Shown here in pieces: positions 7,751 to 19,074 of a stretch of 64,000 bases of DNA. Made by a program: the position numbers and the translations under genes. How positions within the stretch are numbered: the first letter of the stretch is position 1; every line of letters begins with the position of its first letter. A model generated the notes under the pieces. The model searched no databases. It was not told the DNA's origin and saw only the letters and a program-made list of their open reading frames with translations. The DNA comes from Azophilus sp965215035 (GTDB lineage: Bacteria; Pseudomonadota; Gammaproteobacteria; Pseudomonadales; Azotimanducaceae): positions 3,844,001 to 3,908,000 of the forward strand of contig OZ244040.1 in the NCBI GenBank assembly GCA_965215035.1, in the 5' to 3' direction.

Positions 7751-9412
7751 ATGTCTTTCGATACAAATCCAACCAACGCCTTCGCACGCCCCGCCGCGAA
7801 TCCGGCACACATGGCCACATCGGGCGCCGAGGCTACGGGCATCGCCCGGGAGTTTGGGCTGCCACTCCTTGACCTGTCCGCGTTCGACCTGGAGTTCCTT
7901 CCCCCGGATTCAATCAACGAACAATCCATGCGGAACCAACAAGTCCTACCGCTCATGAAACGCGGCCGCCGTCTGTTCGTGGCCCTGGCCGACCCGGCCC
8001 ACTTGCCGGCCCTGGACGACATCCGATTCGGCACCGACCTCAACGTCGAAGCTGTGCTGGTGGAACCGGGCAAACTCGCCGCGGCGGTCGGCCGCCGCTC
8101 CGAATCCCCCGAGAACGAGGGGCTTGGCGACCTTGAGGACGATGACCTGGAAGAGTTCGATATGGCCGCCTTCGAATCCGACGAAGATGACGAGGAAGCG
8201 GAGGCGGCCAGCCCCACCGACGACACGCCCGTGGTTCGCTTCGTCAACAAGATGCTGCTCGATGCCATCAAGCACGGCGTGTCCGATGTCCACTTCGAAC
8301 CCTACGCCTCAAGCTACCGGGTCCGATTCCGCACCGACGGCATTCTGCGGGAGGCCTCGGCGCCTCCGGCCCAGCTCGGCAAGCGCCTTGCGGCCCGGCT
8401 CAAGGTGATGTCGGCGCTCGACATTTCAGAGCGGCGGAAGCCACAGGACGGCCGCATCAAGATGAAGCTATCCCGAACCCGCGCCATCGATTTCCGCGTG
8501 AATACCCTGCCCACACTGTGGGGCGAAAAGGTGGTCTTGCGCATACTGGATCCATCCACCGCAAAGATGGGTATCGACGCGCTGGGCTTCGACGAGGCGC
8601 AAAAGAACCTGTTCCTAGAGGCTCTGCACCGCCCCCAGGGCATGATTCTGGTCACTGGCCCAACCGGCAGCGGCAAGACCGTCACCCTCTACACCGGCCT
8701 CAACATGCTGAACTCTCCGGAGCGCAACATCGCAACAGCCGAAGACCCGGTGGAAATCAATCTCGACGGCATTAACCAGGTGAACGTCAACCCCAAGGTT
8801 GGGCTCGACTTTGCCGCCGCGCTGCGGGCCTTCCTGCGCCAAGACCCGGACGTGGTCATGGTGGGCGAGATCCGCGATTTCGAAACGGCGGAAATCGCCG
8901 TCAAGGCGGCCCAGACGGGGCACCTGGTGCTTTCCACCCTGCACACCAACTCGGCCGCGGCAACCCTAACCCGGTTGCGCAACATGGGCATTCCGGCCTT
9001 TAACCTGGCCACATCCGTGGATCTCATCGTGGCCCAACGCCTTGCCCGGCGCCTGTGCTCCCAGTGTCGGGAAGCAATGTCCCTACCCGGGGAAACCCTG
9101 GCCGCCGAGGGGTTCACCCACACGGAGCTCGCCCGGGGTCTGGAACTGTTTCAGCCCAGGGAAGGCGGATGCGCCGCGTGCAATAACGGTTACCGGGGCC
9201 GGGTTGGCATCTACGAGGTGGTTAAGATCACCCCGGCCCTGGCACGGCTGGTTATGGGAGAGGCGGATGCGCTGCAAGTCGCCGAGCGGGCCCGCGCCGA
9301 GGGTTTCAAGGATCTACGGCGCGCGGGCCTAGCCAAGGTGGTCGAGGGCGTGACGAGCCTGGCTGAAATCAACCGGGTAACCACTGGGCACCAGCCCGGG
9401 TCCGCCCTATGA
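7751..9412 (+). CDS. pilB: Type IV pilus extension ATPase PilB
   Basis: PilB is the cytoplasmic hexameric ATPase that drives pilus extension. The product (553 residues from ATG 7751) has an acidic N-terminal domain, then the GspE/PulE core. The Walker A motif GPTGSGKT is at about residues 303-310, with the Asp box RQDPDVVMVGEIRD and the His box GHLVLSTLHTNSA after it. Two Cys pairs, CSQC at about 436 and CAAC at about 474, form the zinc-binding module of PilB proteins. The ATG at 7751 gives the normal length; in-frame ATGs at 7736 and 7670 would only add a poorly conserved tail. It heads the plus-strand pilBCD operon. Confidence 0.95.
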   Translation: MSFDTNPTNAFARPAANPAHMATSGAEATGIAREFGLPLLDLSAFDLEFLPPDSINEQSMRNQQVLPLMKRGRRLFVALADPAHLPALDDIRFGTDLNVEAVLVEPGKLAAAVGRRSESPENEGLGDLEDDDLEEFDMAAFESDEDDEEAEAASPTDDTPVVRFVNKMLLDAIKHGVSDVHFEPYASSYRVRFRTDGILREASAPPAQLGKRLAARLKVMSALDISERRKPQDGRIKMKLSRTRAIDFRVNTLPTLWGEKVVLRILDPSTAKMGIDALGFDEAQKNLFLEALHRPQGMILVTGPTGSGKTVTLYTGLNMLNSPERNIATAEDPVEINLDGINQVNVNPKVGLDFAAALRAFLRQDPDVVMVGEIRDFETAEIAVKAAQTGHLVLSTLHTNSAAATLTRLRNMGIPAFNLATSVDLIVAQRLARRLCSQCREAMSLPGETLAAEGFTHTELARGLELFQPREGGCAACNNGYRGRVGIYEVVKITPALARLVMGEADALQVAERARAEGFKDLRRAGLAKVVEGVTSLAEINRVTTGHQPGSAL

Positions 9413-9682
9413 GCCGGCACCCTAGGGCACAGTGGCACGCGCCCGGCGGGCATCGGTGTTCGACATTCACCGGGGTCGACAAAAACTGCGTCCGAGGCGC
9501 ACAGGGGCATGCGCCTGGCGGGCATCGGCGTGCGGCAGACCGGAATGCCCGGCCCGCACCTTGCTGCAAGCCGCTCTTCGAGTTCGCGAACTTTGTCGGT
9601 TGCCTGCCGATTGCCTGCATGTTGGCTATTTTGGCCAAGGCTGTTCCGGGCGCGGTATGCGGGCTGGCGTAGCGGTTCCCGC
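9409..9682 (+). other. Repeat-bearing spacer between pilB and pilC with a duplicated pilC start
   Basis: The sequence ATGAGCCGGCACCC at 9409, overlapping the pilB stop as ATGA, recurs almost identically as ATGAGCCGGCGCCC at 9683, where pilC homology begins. Between them are two copies of a CACAGKGGCAYGCGCC-type block followed by GGCGGGCATCGG (about 9428 and 9507). This looks like a ~274-bp insertion or duplication that separated an overlapping pilB-pilC pair. An 87-residue open frame from 9409 ends before pilC and has no convincing family match. Confidence 0.5.
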
Positions 9683-10762
9683 ATGAGCCGGCGCCCTGGC
9701 CTGCCGTTCGGCGATGGCGGCAAACCCAAACCCGCCGACATCGCGCTCTTCACCCGCCAGATGGCGACCATGCTGCGCGCCGGTGTACCCCTGGTGCAGT
9801 CCTTCGATATCGTCGCCGATGGCTTCGACAAACCCAGCGTCGCCACCGTTATTCGCGCCGTACGCGCCGATGTATCCGCAGGCGCCAGTCTCGCCGCCGC
9901 CCTGCGCGCCCATCCCCGCTGCTTCGATGCGCTCTATTGCAGCCTAGTACACGCCGGCGAACAGGCGGGCGCCCTGGAAACCCTGCTCGACCGGGTGGCG
10001 ACCTACCAGGAAAAAACCCAAGCGCTGAAGGCGCGGGTGCGAAAGGCGTTGACCTATCCGACCGCCGTTATCATAGTGGCCCTTGTTGTGAGCGGTATCC
10101 TGCTGATTGAGGTCGTGCCGCAGTTTCAGGAAATATTCCTCGGGTTCGGCGCAGACCTTCCCCCATTCACCCTGTTCGTTATCGGCCTGTCCGAAGCGCT
10201 CCAGGACTGGTGGCCGCTTACCTGCGGTGTCCTTGCCGCCCTGATCGTCGGGCCGATCACCGCGCACCGGCGATCGCCCGGATTCCGCAGAATCAGCGAC
10301 CGGTTGGCCCTGAAGTTGCCGCTGGTGGGCGGCATCGTCGAAAACTCCGCCGTGGCCCGATACGCCCGAACCCTGGCCACCACCTTCGCTGCCGGAGTAC
10401 CCTTAGTCGAGGCGTTGAACTCGGTCTCCGGCGCCACGGGCAATACAGTCTACCAGCAGGCTGTGGCCGGGCTGCGCGACAGTGTCGCCACCGGCCAACC
10501 GCTTTATGTGTCCATGCGCACTGTCGGCGTATTCCCCAACATGGTGGTGCAGATGGTGGCGGTGGGCGAGGAGGCCGGCGCGCTCGACGACATGCTGGCC
10601 AAATCCGCCGCCTACTACGAGGCGCAGGTTGACAACTCCGTGGACAACCTGACGTCGCTCATGGAGCCGGTGATCATGTCGGCGCTCGGCGTTCTCATCG
10701 GTGGTCTGGTCGTCGCCATGTATCTGCCCATCTTCCAACTCGGGTCGGTGATCGGCGGCTGA
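9683..10762 (+). CDS. pilC: Type IV pilus inner-membrane platform protein PilC (short N-terminus)
   Basis: PilC is the polytopic platform protein that couples PilB and PilT to pilin insertion. Two GspF-type domains are present: the first begins PADIALFTRQMATMLRAGVP and the second after VARYARTLATTFAAGVP. Membrane segments lie around TAVIIVALVVSGILLIEVV, WWPLTCGVLAALIVG and the C-terminal VIMSALGVLIGGLVVAMYLP. From ATG 9683 the protein has 359 residues, whereas PilC proteins usually have ~400. The ~50-residue N-terminal domain before the first GspF repeat is missing, and the 274 bp upstream do not supply it in frame. Whether this short form is functional is unclear. It is followed by pilD. Confidence 0.88.
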   Translation: MSRRPGLPFGDGGKPKPADIALFTRQMATMLRAGVPLVQSFDIVADGFDKPSVATVIRAVRADVSAGASLAAALRAHPRCFDALYCSLVHAGEQAGALETLLDRVATYQEKTQALKARVRKALTYPTAVIIVALVVSGILLIEVVPQFQEIFLGFGADLPPFTLFVIGLSEALQDWWPLTCGVLAALIVGPITAHRRSPGFRRISDRLALKLPLVGGIVENSAVARYARTLATTFAAGVPLVEALNSVSGATGNTVYQQAVAGLRDSVATGQPLYVSMRTVGVFPNMVVQMVAVGEEAGALDDMLAKSAAYYEAQVDNSVDNLTSLMEPVIMSALGVLIGGLVVAMYLPIFQLGSVIGG

Positions 10763-10874
10763 TCGGGCATGGCCGCGACCAACCCGCATCCCCCGCCTCT
10801 GGTAGGCCCCGGCGACAGCCGCTTTCGGGCTACGGACCGGGGGGCAGAAGCCATCCACCGCGGCGGTTGACGGC

Positions 10875-11756
10875 GTGGCGCTCGGCGGCTTGTTTGCCCA
10901 CGGCTGGCTAGGTGTGCTGCTGCTGGCCGTGCTGGGCCTGGCCGTTGGCAGCTTCCTCAACGTGCTGATCCACCGGCTTCCGGTGATGCTTGCCCGCGAC
11001 TGGAACCGCCAGGCCCGGCAACAACTCGATATCGAGCAGACCGGTGCAACCAAGCCCGCGGACCAGGCGCCGTTCAACCTGTTCGTGCCGCGCTCGCATT
11101 GCCGCTCCTGTAAACACCCGCTGCGGGCCGTCGAGAACATTCCGATTCTGAGTTGGCTGGCCCTGGGTGGCAGGTGCTCGAACTGCGGGACGGCCATTTC
11201 GGCGCGATATCCGCTGGTGGAAGCCGGCACCGCGGTCGTCCTAGTAGTCGCCGTGGCCTCCTTTGGCTGGTCTTGGCTGGGCGTGGCCGCGGCTGGCTAT
11301 GGCTGCCTACTTATCGCGCTGGCCTGCATCGATTTCGACACACAACTGTTACCCGACCAGTTGACGCTGCCCCTCCTGTGGGCCGGGCTGATCACCAACG
11401 CCATGGGCGGGTTTACCGACCCAGCCGCCGCGGTACTCGGCGCCGCCGTGGCCTACCTGTTCCTGTGGAGCGTCTATTGGTGTTTCAAACTGCTGACCGG
11501 CAGGGAAGGCATGGGGTACGGGGATTTCAAGCTATTCGCGGCAATCGGCGCTTGGCTCGGCTGGACAGCCCTGCCCGCGACCATTCTCATCGCCGCCGTG
11601 GCGGGGCTCGCCTACGCGCTGGTCACCATGCGGCACCAACGCGCAAAACGCGGCCAGCCGGTGCCCTTCGGCCCATTTCTTGCCCTAGCCGGTTGGACGA
11701 TGCTCATCTTTCGGGATCAGGTGGCAACCATGTTGGCGCTATTCTGGCCGGCTTAA
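10875..11756 (+). CDS. pilD: Prepilin peptidase / N-methyltransferase PilD
   Basis: PilD is an inner-membrane aspartic protease that cleaves prepilin leaders and methylates the new N-terminus. The 293-residue product has two pairs of cysteines in the cytoplasmic loop, CRSCKHPLRAVENIPILSWL and then CSNCGTAISARYPLVE, as in bifunctional PilD enzymes. Catalytic aspartates are in CIDFDTQLLPDQLTLP and in the GMGYGDFKLFAAIGAWLG motif. About seven to eight hydrophobic segments are seen. Translation is taken from GTG 10875. The two pilins across the spacer are its expected substrates. In Pseudomonas coaE follows pilD, but here the next gene is the convergent argJ and no coaE is seen. Confidence 0.95.
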   Translation: MALGGLFAHGWLGVLLLAVLGLAVGSFLNVLIHRLPVMLARDWNRQARQQLDIEQTGATKPADQAPFNLFVPRSHCRSCKHPLRAVENIPILSWLALGGRCSNCGTAISARYPLVEAGTAVVLVVAVASFGWSWLGVAAAGYGCLLIALACIDFDTQLLPDQLTLPLLWAGLITNAMGGFTDPAAAVLGAAVAYLFLWSVYWCFKLLTGREGMGYGDFKLFAAIGAWLGWTALPATILIAAVAGLAYALVTMRHQRAKRGQPVPFGPFLALAGWTMLIFRDQVATMLALFWPA

Positions 11757-11931
11757 GCCCACGCGGTGCCCAGTGGGCCGCGCTCCCGCCCGGCCCTTGC
11801 GCGTGCGCGCCAGCGCACTTGGCCGCCGGGAACAGGCACAAAACCTCGAGCCGCGACGGAAGAACCCGGGGTGTTTTCGGTGATCCATTGAGCGTCCCGG
11901 TGGAAGTTCGGGGCCGCGTCGGCTTGGTGGG

Positions 11932-13155
11932 TCAGGTCCGATACTCCGCGTTGATGCGCACATACTCATAGGAAAGGTCGCTGGTCCAAACGGTCTCGGC
12001 GCAGTTCCCCCGCCCCAGATCGACATGGATACGGTATTCGTCCCGGCTCATTACCGCCGCTGCGGCCGCTTCATCGTAGTCGTCGGCCACCAGCCCCCGC
12101 CGGGCGACGACCACGCCGTCGAGCGCCAGGGATACCCCGTTCGGGTTGAGGTCGGGGACACCGGCGCGGCCGATGGCCATACAAAAGCGCCCCCAATTCG
12201 GGTCTCCGGCAAAGATGGCCGTCTTCACGAGCGGCGACTCCGCCAGGGTGTAGGCAACCCGCAGGCACTCGGCGGCGGTGGCGCCGCCGCCAACCCGGAC
12301 GGTAACGAACTTGGTGGCGCCTTCCGCATCGCGCACGATGCGTTCCGCCAGTGCCGCCGCCACGTCTTGCAGCCCTTCCCGCAACGCCTCGTAGGCCGCG
12401 CCCGGACCAACGACTTCGGTGTTGCCGGCGAGCCCGGTGGCGCAGATGGCCAGCGCATCGTTGGTGGAGGTATCGCCGTCCACGGTCACCCGGTTGAACG
12501 AACGATCCGCGATTTGCGGTGCCATTTCCCGCAACGCGCCCGCGGTAATACGCGCATCACAACACACGAATGCCAGCATGGTCGCCATATCGGGCTTGAT
12601 CATGCCCGCTCCCTTGGCGATACCGGTGATCGTCACGGTCTCGCCGCCGACCCGCACGCGGCGGCTTTCCGCCTTGGGGGCGGTATCCGTGGTCATGATG
12701 GCGCGGGCGGCGCCCGCCCAATTGGCCTGGGACAGCTTCGGCACAGCCCGCTCGATTGCCGAGCGCATCGCGGCGACCGGCAGGCGTTCCCCAATTACGC
12801 CGGTGGAAAACGGCAGTACCGATTCGCCGCCGAAGTCCGCGCCAAGGCAGTTGGCCGCGTGTTCGCAGAGCACCGCGGCATCCTCGAACCCGGCATCTCC
12901 GGTGGCCGCGTTGGCATTGCCGCTGTTGATCAACAGCAAGCGTGGCTGCCCCGCACGAAGGCGCTTGCTGGCCATGATCACCGGCGGTGCCCGAAAGGCG
13001 CTTTGCGTAAACACCCCGGCGACGGTGCTGCCCCGGCGCAGTTCAATGATCGCCAAGTCGTCGCGCCGACGCTGTTTGATGCCGGCGCACGCGGTGGCAA
13101 GCCGCGCGCCGGCTATGGGCACCAATTCACCTAAGGGGGGGAGATTCACGGCCAT
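11932..13155 (-). CDS. argJ: Bifunctional ornithine acetyltransferase / N-acetylglutamate synthase
   Basis: ArgJ transfers the acetyl group from N-acetylornithine to glutamate, making arginine synthesis cyclic; many members also use acetyl-CoA. The autocleavage site is in KGAGMIKPDMATMLAF, where the Thr becomes the nucleophile of the beta chain. Other hallmarks are LLINSGNANAATG, STGVIGERLP and the FAGDPNWGRF motif. The ATG at 13155 is selected because GGAGG lies exactly five bases upstream; it gives 407 residues, the family norm. It is convergent with pilD, with about 175 bp between the stop codons that hold no recognisable feature. ArgJ next to secA matches Pseudomonas. Confidence 0.96.
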   Translation of the reverse strand: MAVNLPPLGELVPIAGARLATACAGIKQRRRDDLAIIELRRGSTVAGVFTQSAFRAPPVIMASKRLRAGQPRLLLINSGNANAATGDAGFEDAAVLCEHAANCLGADFGGESVLPFSTGVIGERLPVAAMRSAIERAVPKLSQANWAGAARAIMTTDTAPKAESRRVRVGGETVTITGIAKGAGMIKPDMATMLAFVCCDARITAGALREMAPQIADRSFNRVTVDGDTSTNDALAICATGLAGNTEVVGPGAAYEALREGLQDVAAALAERIVRDAEGATKFVTVRVGGGATAAECLRVAYTLAESPLVKTAIFAGDPNWGRFCMAIGRAGVPDLNPNGVSLALDGVVVARRGLVADDYDEAAAAAVMSRDEYRIHVDLGRGNCAETVWTSDLSYEYVRINAEYRT

Positions 13156-13214
13156 GGGCACCTCCGAGTCACCGGCACATTACACTAGTACTCCATCAAA
13201 CTGATAATTACGTA

Positions 13215-13364
13215 CAGGACCATCCCAAAGTCGTCTACTAGCCCTCGGCCAAACCCTGTATAGATGATTTACGAACATTTTTCGGAAAACTCGGTAGTAT
13301 TTTTCGGAATCTAAAAAATTTTCTGAGATTTCATCTCAAGAGCGAACACTTTGGGATGGTCCTG
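13215..13364. mobile_element. 150-bp MITE, copy A, with target-site duplication
   Basis: The element is bounded by perfect 16-bp inverted repeats, CAGGACCATCCCAAAG at 13215-13230 and its complement at 13349-13364. It is flanked by the 9-bp direct repeat AATTACGTA (13206-13214 and 13366-13374), as left by a transposase. It encodes nothing, and its interior is A+T-richer than the host DNA. It lies between argJ and secA. Confidence 0.85.
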
Positions 13365-13430
13365 CAATTACGTATCAGTGACAGCGGGAGCGTAGGCGGC
13401 ACGGCCCGTCGGCATGGCGGTGGGAATGTT

Positions 13431-16187
<2,757 letters not shown>

Positions 16188-16357
16188 AGACCTTTGCCAA
16201 GCAGAATCTAGAGGCTCGAAATCTTACCGCTTTCTTCGGCGCGATGAACCCGTCTTTGCCGCCGCCCAGCGCACCGCTACTTCACTTTGGGGTGGGCACC
16301 GGGCACCATTCCCGCCGTGCTCGCTGCGGATGAACATCGAACCCGGTTGCCCATGCC

Positions 16358-16675
16358 ATGAAGATCGACGAACTCCTGACCCAGGGGCGCCGGCGGTTTA
16401 CGCCGCTGCAACGGCTGCTTGACCAGGCCGCCAACCAGGATGCCTGGACCCGCGAACTGCGGGCCGTCCTGCCGGATTATCTGCAAAGCGCCTGCCAGGT
16501 GGTCGCGATTCGCGGCAACACCCTGGTCGTGGCATGCACCGATGCGGCGGCGGCGACGCGGCTGCGTTTTCTTGTGCCGGAGCTTATCGACAAGCTCAAA
16601 GTCCTGGCACACTATCGACGGGTCGAGCGCATCAAGGTGGAAATCTCGCGCAGCGACGAGTGGCTAGGCACCTGA
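16358..16675 (+). CDS. DUF721 (DciA-like) protein
   Basis: The 105-residue product has the DUF721 fold common to DciA-type proteins: a leading helix (PLQRLLDQAANQDAWTRELR), then strands QVVAIRGNTLVVACTDAAAA and LRFLVPELIDKL. DciA proteins help load the replicative helicase in bacteria that lack DnaC; the small gammaproteobacterial forms next to secA are annotated only as DUF721. The usual tryptophan-containing KH-like core is partly visible. It is divergent from secA and convergent with ftsZ, 13 bp away. In Pseudomonas this gene is likewise between secA and the lpxC-ftsZ pair; here lpxC and the M23 peptidase gene are absent. Assignment to DciA itself is inference. Confidence 0.8.
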   Translation: MKIDELLTQGRRRFTPLQRLLDQAANQDAWTRELRAVLPDYLQSACQVVAIRGNTLVVACTDAAAATRLRFLVPELIDKLKVLAHYRRVERIKVEISRSDEWLGT

Positions 16676-16688
16676 GACGCGGTGCCCC

Positions 16689-17831
16689 TCAATTCGCCTG
16701 CTCTCTGAGGAAGGCGGGAATGTCCAGCAACTTATCCTCGGTTCTCCGGTCTTCCTTAAGGTTGCCCCCACCCGTTCTGGAGCGTTGCCGCTCGTAGGCT
16801 GGCCGCTGGCCCAGTTCCTCGTAGCTCAGGTTGCCCGCCCGCGCTCGCTGCGCCGGGGTATTGTCCACAACCACGCTGGGTTGCGTGGTGCCGATGCCGG
16901 TTGCAACGATGGTAACTCGCAGTTCGTCGCCCATGCTCGGATCGAGAACCGTTCCGGCCACCACCGTGGCACCATCGGCGGCAAAGCCTTCGACCACCTT
17001 GCCCACATCCTCGAACTCGCCGATGCTGAGGTTGGGCCCCGCGCTAACATTGACCAGGATGCCGCGGGCACCCTGTAGATCCACGTCTTCGAGGAGCGGG
17101 CTGCGAATGGCGGCATCGGCGGCGTCGCAGGCCCGGTTGTCTCCGGAGGCGGTGCCCGTGCCCATCATCGCCATGCCCATCTCTCCCATTACGGTTCTGA
17201 CATCGGCGAAATCGCAGTTGATGTAGCCTTCACGGACGATCAGTTCGGCAATACCCTGCACGGCGCCAAGCAGGACTTCATTGGCCGCCGCAAAGGCGTC
17301 GAGCATGCTCGTCCGTTCGCCGAGCACGGCTAGGAGCCTCTGGTTGGGGACCACGATGAGTGAATCCACGCACTCGGCAAGCTCCGCGATGCCACGCTCG
17401 GCAACCTCGTCCCGCCTTTCGAATTTGAAGGGCCGGGTGACGACGGCGACGGTCAGAATGTCCTGCTCCTTGGCCGTGCGCGCCACCACGGGGGCGGCGC
17501 CCGTGCCCGTGCCGCCACCCATACCGGCGGCAACGAACACCATATCCGCTCCGGACAGCATCTCGGCGATGCGGTCCTGGTCCTCAAGTGCCGCCTCGCG
17601 CCCGATGGCGGGGTTGGCACCGGCCCCGAGACCCCTGGTAATGGAACTGCCGATCTGCAGGATCGTCGCGTCCAGGTTCTTCAATGCCTGGGCATCGGTG
17701 TTGGCGGCAATGAAATCGACGCCTTCGATCTTCGTCTTCAGCATATGCCGCACGGCGTTGCCGCCGCCGCCGCCCACACCGAATACCTTGATCACGGCCT
17801 TCTGGGGTCCGCTGTCTACCAGTTCAAACAT
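16689..17831 (-). CDS. ftsZ: Cell division GTPase FtsZ
   Basis: FtsZ is the tubulin homologue that polymerises into the division ring. The 380-residue protein starts MFELVDSGPQ, preceded by an AGGAGAG ribosome binding site, so longer in-frame starts are rejected. The GTP-binding signature appears as GMGGGTGTGAAPV, with the N-terminal KVFGVGGGGGNAVRHM motif and the synergy-loop region NCDFADVRTVM. The C-terminal peptide DIPAFLREQAN, which binds FtsA and ZipA, is intact after a variable linker. It is the last gene of the cluster. In most gammaproteobacteria lpxC follows ftsZ, but here the next gene is the convergent DUF721 gene. Confidence 0.98.
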   Translation of the reverse strand: MFELVDSGPQKAVIKVFGVGGGGGNAVRHMLKTKIEGVDFIAANTDAQALKNLDATILQIGSSITRGLGAGANPAIGREAALEDQDRIAEMLSGADMVFVAAGMGGGTGTGAAPVVARTAKEQDILTVAVVTRPFKFERRDEVAERGIAELAECVDSLIVVPNQRLLAVLGERTSMLDAFAAANEVLLGAVQGIAELIVREGYINCDFADVRTVMGEMGMAMMGTGTASGDNRACDAADAAIRSPLLEDVDLQGARGILVNVSAGPNLSIGEFEDVGKVVEGFAADGATVVAGTVLDPSMGDELRVTIVATGIGTTQPSVVVDNTPAQRARAGNLSYEELGQRPAYERQRSRTGGGNLKEDRRTEDKLLDIPAFLREQAN

Positions 17832-17844
17832 GTGAACTCTCCTG

Positions 17845-19074
17845 TTAAAAATTGTCGCTGAGCCAGTTTCTAAATCGGCCAAATAGGCCACTCCCCCGTG
17901 ACTGATCGCCCGCGGGCTGTTCTTCCTGTCTTTCTCGGCCGTACATCAAAAGGCCAACCCCCGTCGCATAGATGGGATTCCTGACAATGTCCTTGAGCCC
18001 CGCCACACCGACCGGCGAGCCTATGCTCACCGGCATGTGGAAGATCTCTTCCGCGAGTTCGATCACGCCTTCCATTTTTGATGCTCCCCCAGTGAGCACC
18101 ACACCCGCCGCAATCAGGTCCTCGAACCCACTGCTGCGAAGTTCCGCTTGAATCAAGGTGAAAAGTTCGTCGTAGCGGGCTTCCACGACCTCCGCCAGGG
18201 TCTGCCGAGACAGTTCCCTGGACGGTTTGTCGCCCACTCCGGGCACCTTGATCATCTCGTGCGCCTGGGCCAGTTGCGGCAGGGCGCACGCGTACTTGAT
18301 CTTGATATCCTCGGCATTTTGGGTCGGCGTTCTAAGCGCCATCGCGATGTCGTTGGTCACCTGGTCCCCGGCGATTGGGATGACCTTGGTGTGGCGGATG
18401 GCACCGCCCGTGAACACGGCGATGTCGGTGGTGCCGCCACCGATATCCACTAGGCAGACACCGAGGTCCCGCTCATCCTCGGAAAGCACGGCGTAGCTTG
18501 AGGCCCACTGTTCCAGCACCAGTTCGTTCACCTTGAGCCCGCAGTGGCCGATGCACTTCTCGATGTTCTGCGCCGCATTCACCGAGCAGGTGACTAGGTG
18601 CACCTTGGCTTCCAGGCGTACTCCGGACATGCCCAGGGGTTCGCGAACATCCTCCTGGTTATCGATGACGTATTCCTGGGGCAGGATGTGCAGGGTTCTC
18701 TGGTCGGCCGGAATCGGCATGGCCTGGGCGGCGTCGATCACCCGCTCCACATCCTGGGGCAGGACTTCCCGGTCGCGAATGGCGACGATGCCGTGGGAGT
18801 TGAAGCTGCTGATGTGACGACCGGCAACGCCCGCATAAACCGAATCGATGGCGCAGCCCGCCATGAGTTCCGCTTCCTCGATGGCGCGCTGAATCGAGTG
18901 AACCGTGGATTCGATGTTGACCACGACCCCTCTTTTCAATCCGGTGGAGGGGTACGAGCCGATGCCGATGACCTCGACGCCCCCTTCCGAAGTCAGGTTG
19001 GCAACGATGGCCGCCACCTTGCTTGTGCCTATATCCAGGCCGACGATGCGTGCCGGATCGCTTTCCGAGGTCAT
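17845..19074 (-). CDS. ftsA: Cell division protein FtsA
   Basis: FtsA is the actin-like protein that tethers FtsZ to the membrane and recruits later division proteins. The 409-residue product has actin-fold phosphate-binding motifs GLDIGTSKVAAIVA and VDIGGGTTDIAVF, and the adenosine motif VLTGGASKMEGV. The C-terminal amphipathic helix GLFGRFRNWLSDNF is the membrane-targeting sequence. Its start overlaps the ftsQ stop (ATGA), and ftsZ begins 13 bp after its end. This ftsQ-ftsA-ftsZ order is almost universal in gammaproteobacteria, and their stoichiometry is set largely by promoters inside ftsQ and ftsA in other species; none was pinpointed here. Confidence 0.98.
   Translation of the reverse strand: MTSESDPARIVGLDIGTSKVAAIVANLTSEGGVEVIGIGSYPSTGLKRGVVVNIESTVHSIQRAIEEAELMAGCAIDSVYAGVAGRHISSFNSHGIVAIRDREVLPQDVERVIDAAQAMPIPADQRTLHILPQEYVIDNQEDVREPLGMSGVRLEAKVHLVTCSVNAAQNIEKCIGHCGLKVNELVLEQWASSYAVLSEDERDLGVCLVDIGGGTTDIAVFTGGAIRHTKVIPIAGDQVTNDIAMALRTPTQNAEDIKIKYACALPQLAQAHEMIKVPGVGDKPSRELSRQTLAEVVEARYDELFTLIQAELRSSGFEDLIAAGVVLTGGASKMEGVIELAEEIFHMPVSIGSPVGVAGLKDIVRNPIYATGVGLLMYGRERQEEQPAGDQSRGSGLFGRFRNWLSDNF

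Noticed and set aside
12025..13134. Long open frame (369 codons) on the strand opposite argJ
   Set aside because: It is an antisense shadow of a clearly conserved gene in G+C-rich DNA, with no recognisable domain.
16676..16688. lpxC hidden or fused near ftsZ
   Set aside because: Only 13 bp separate the convergent stops of ftsZ and the DUF721 gene; no LpxC motifs in any frame.
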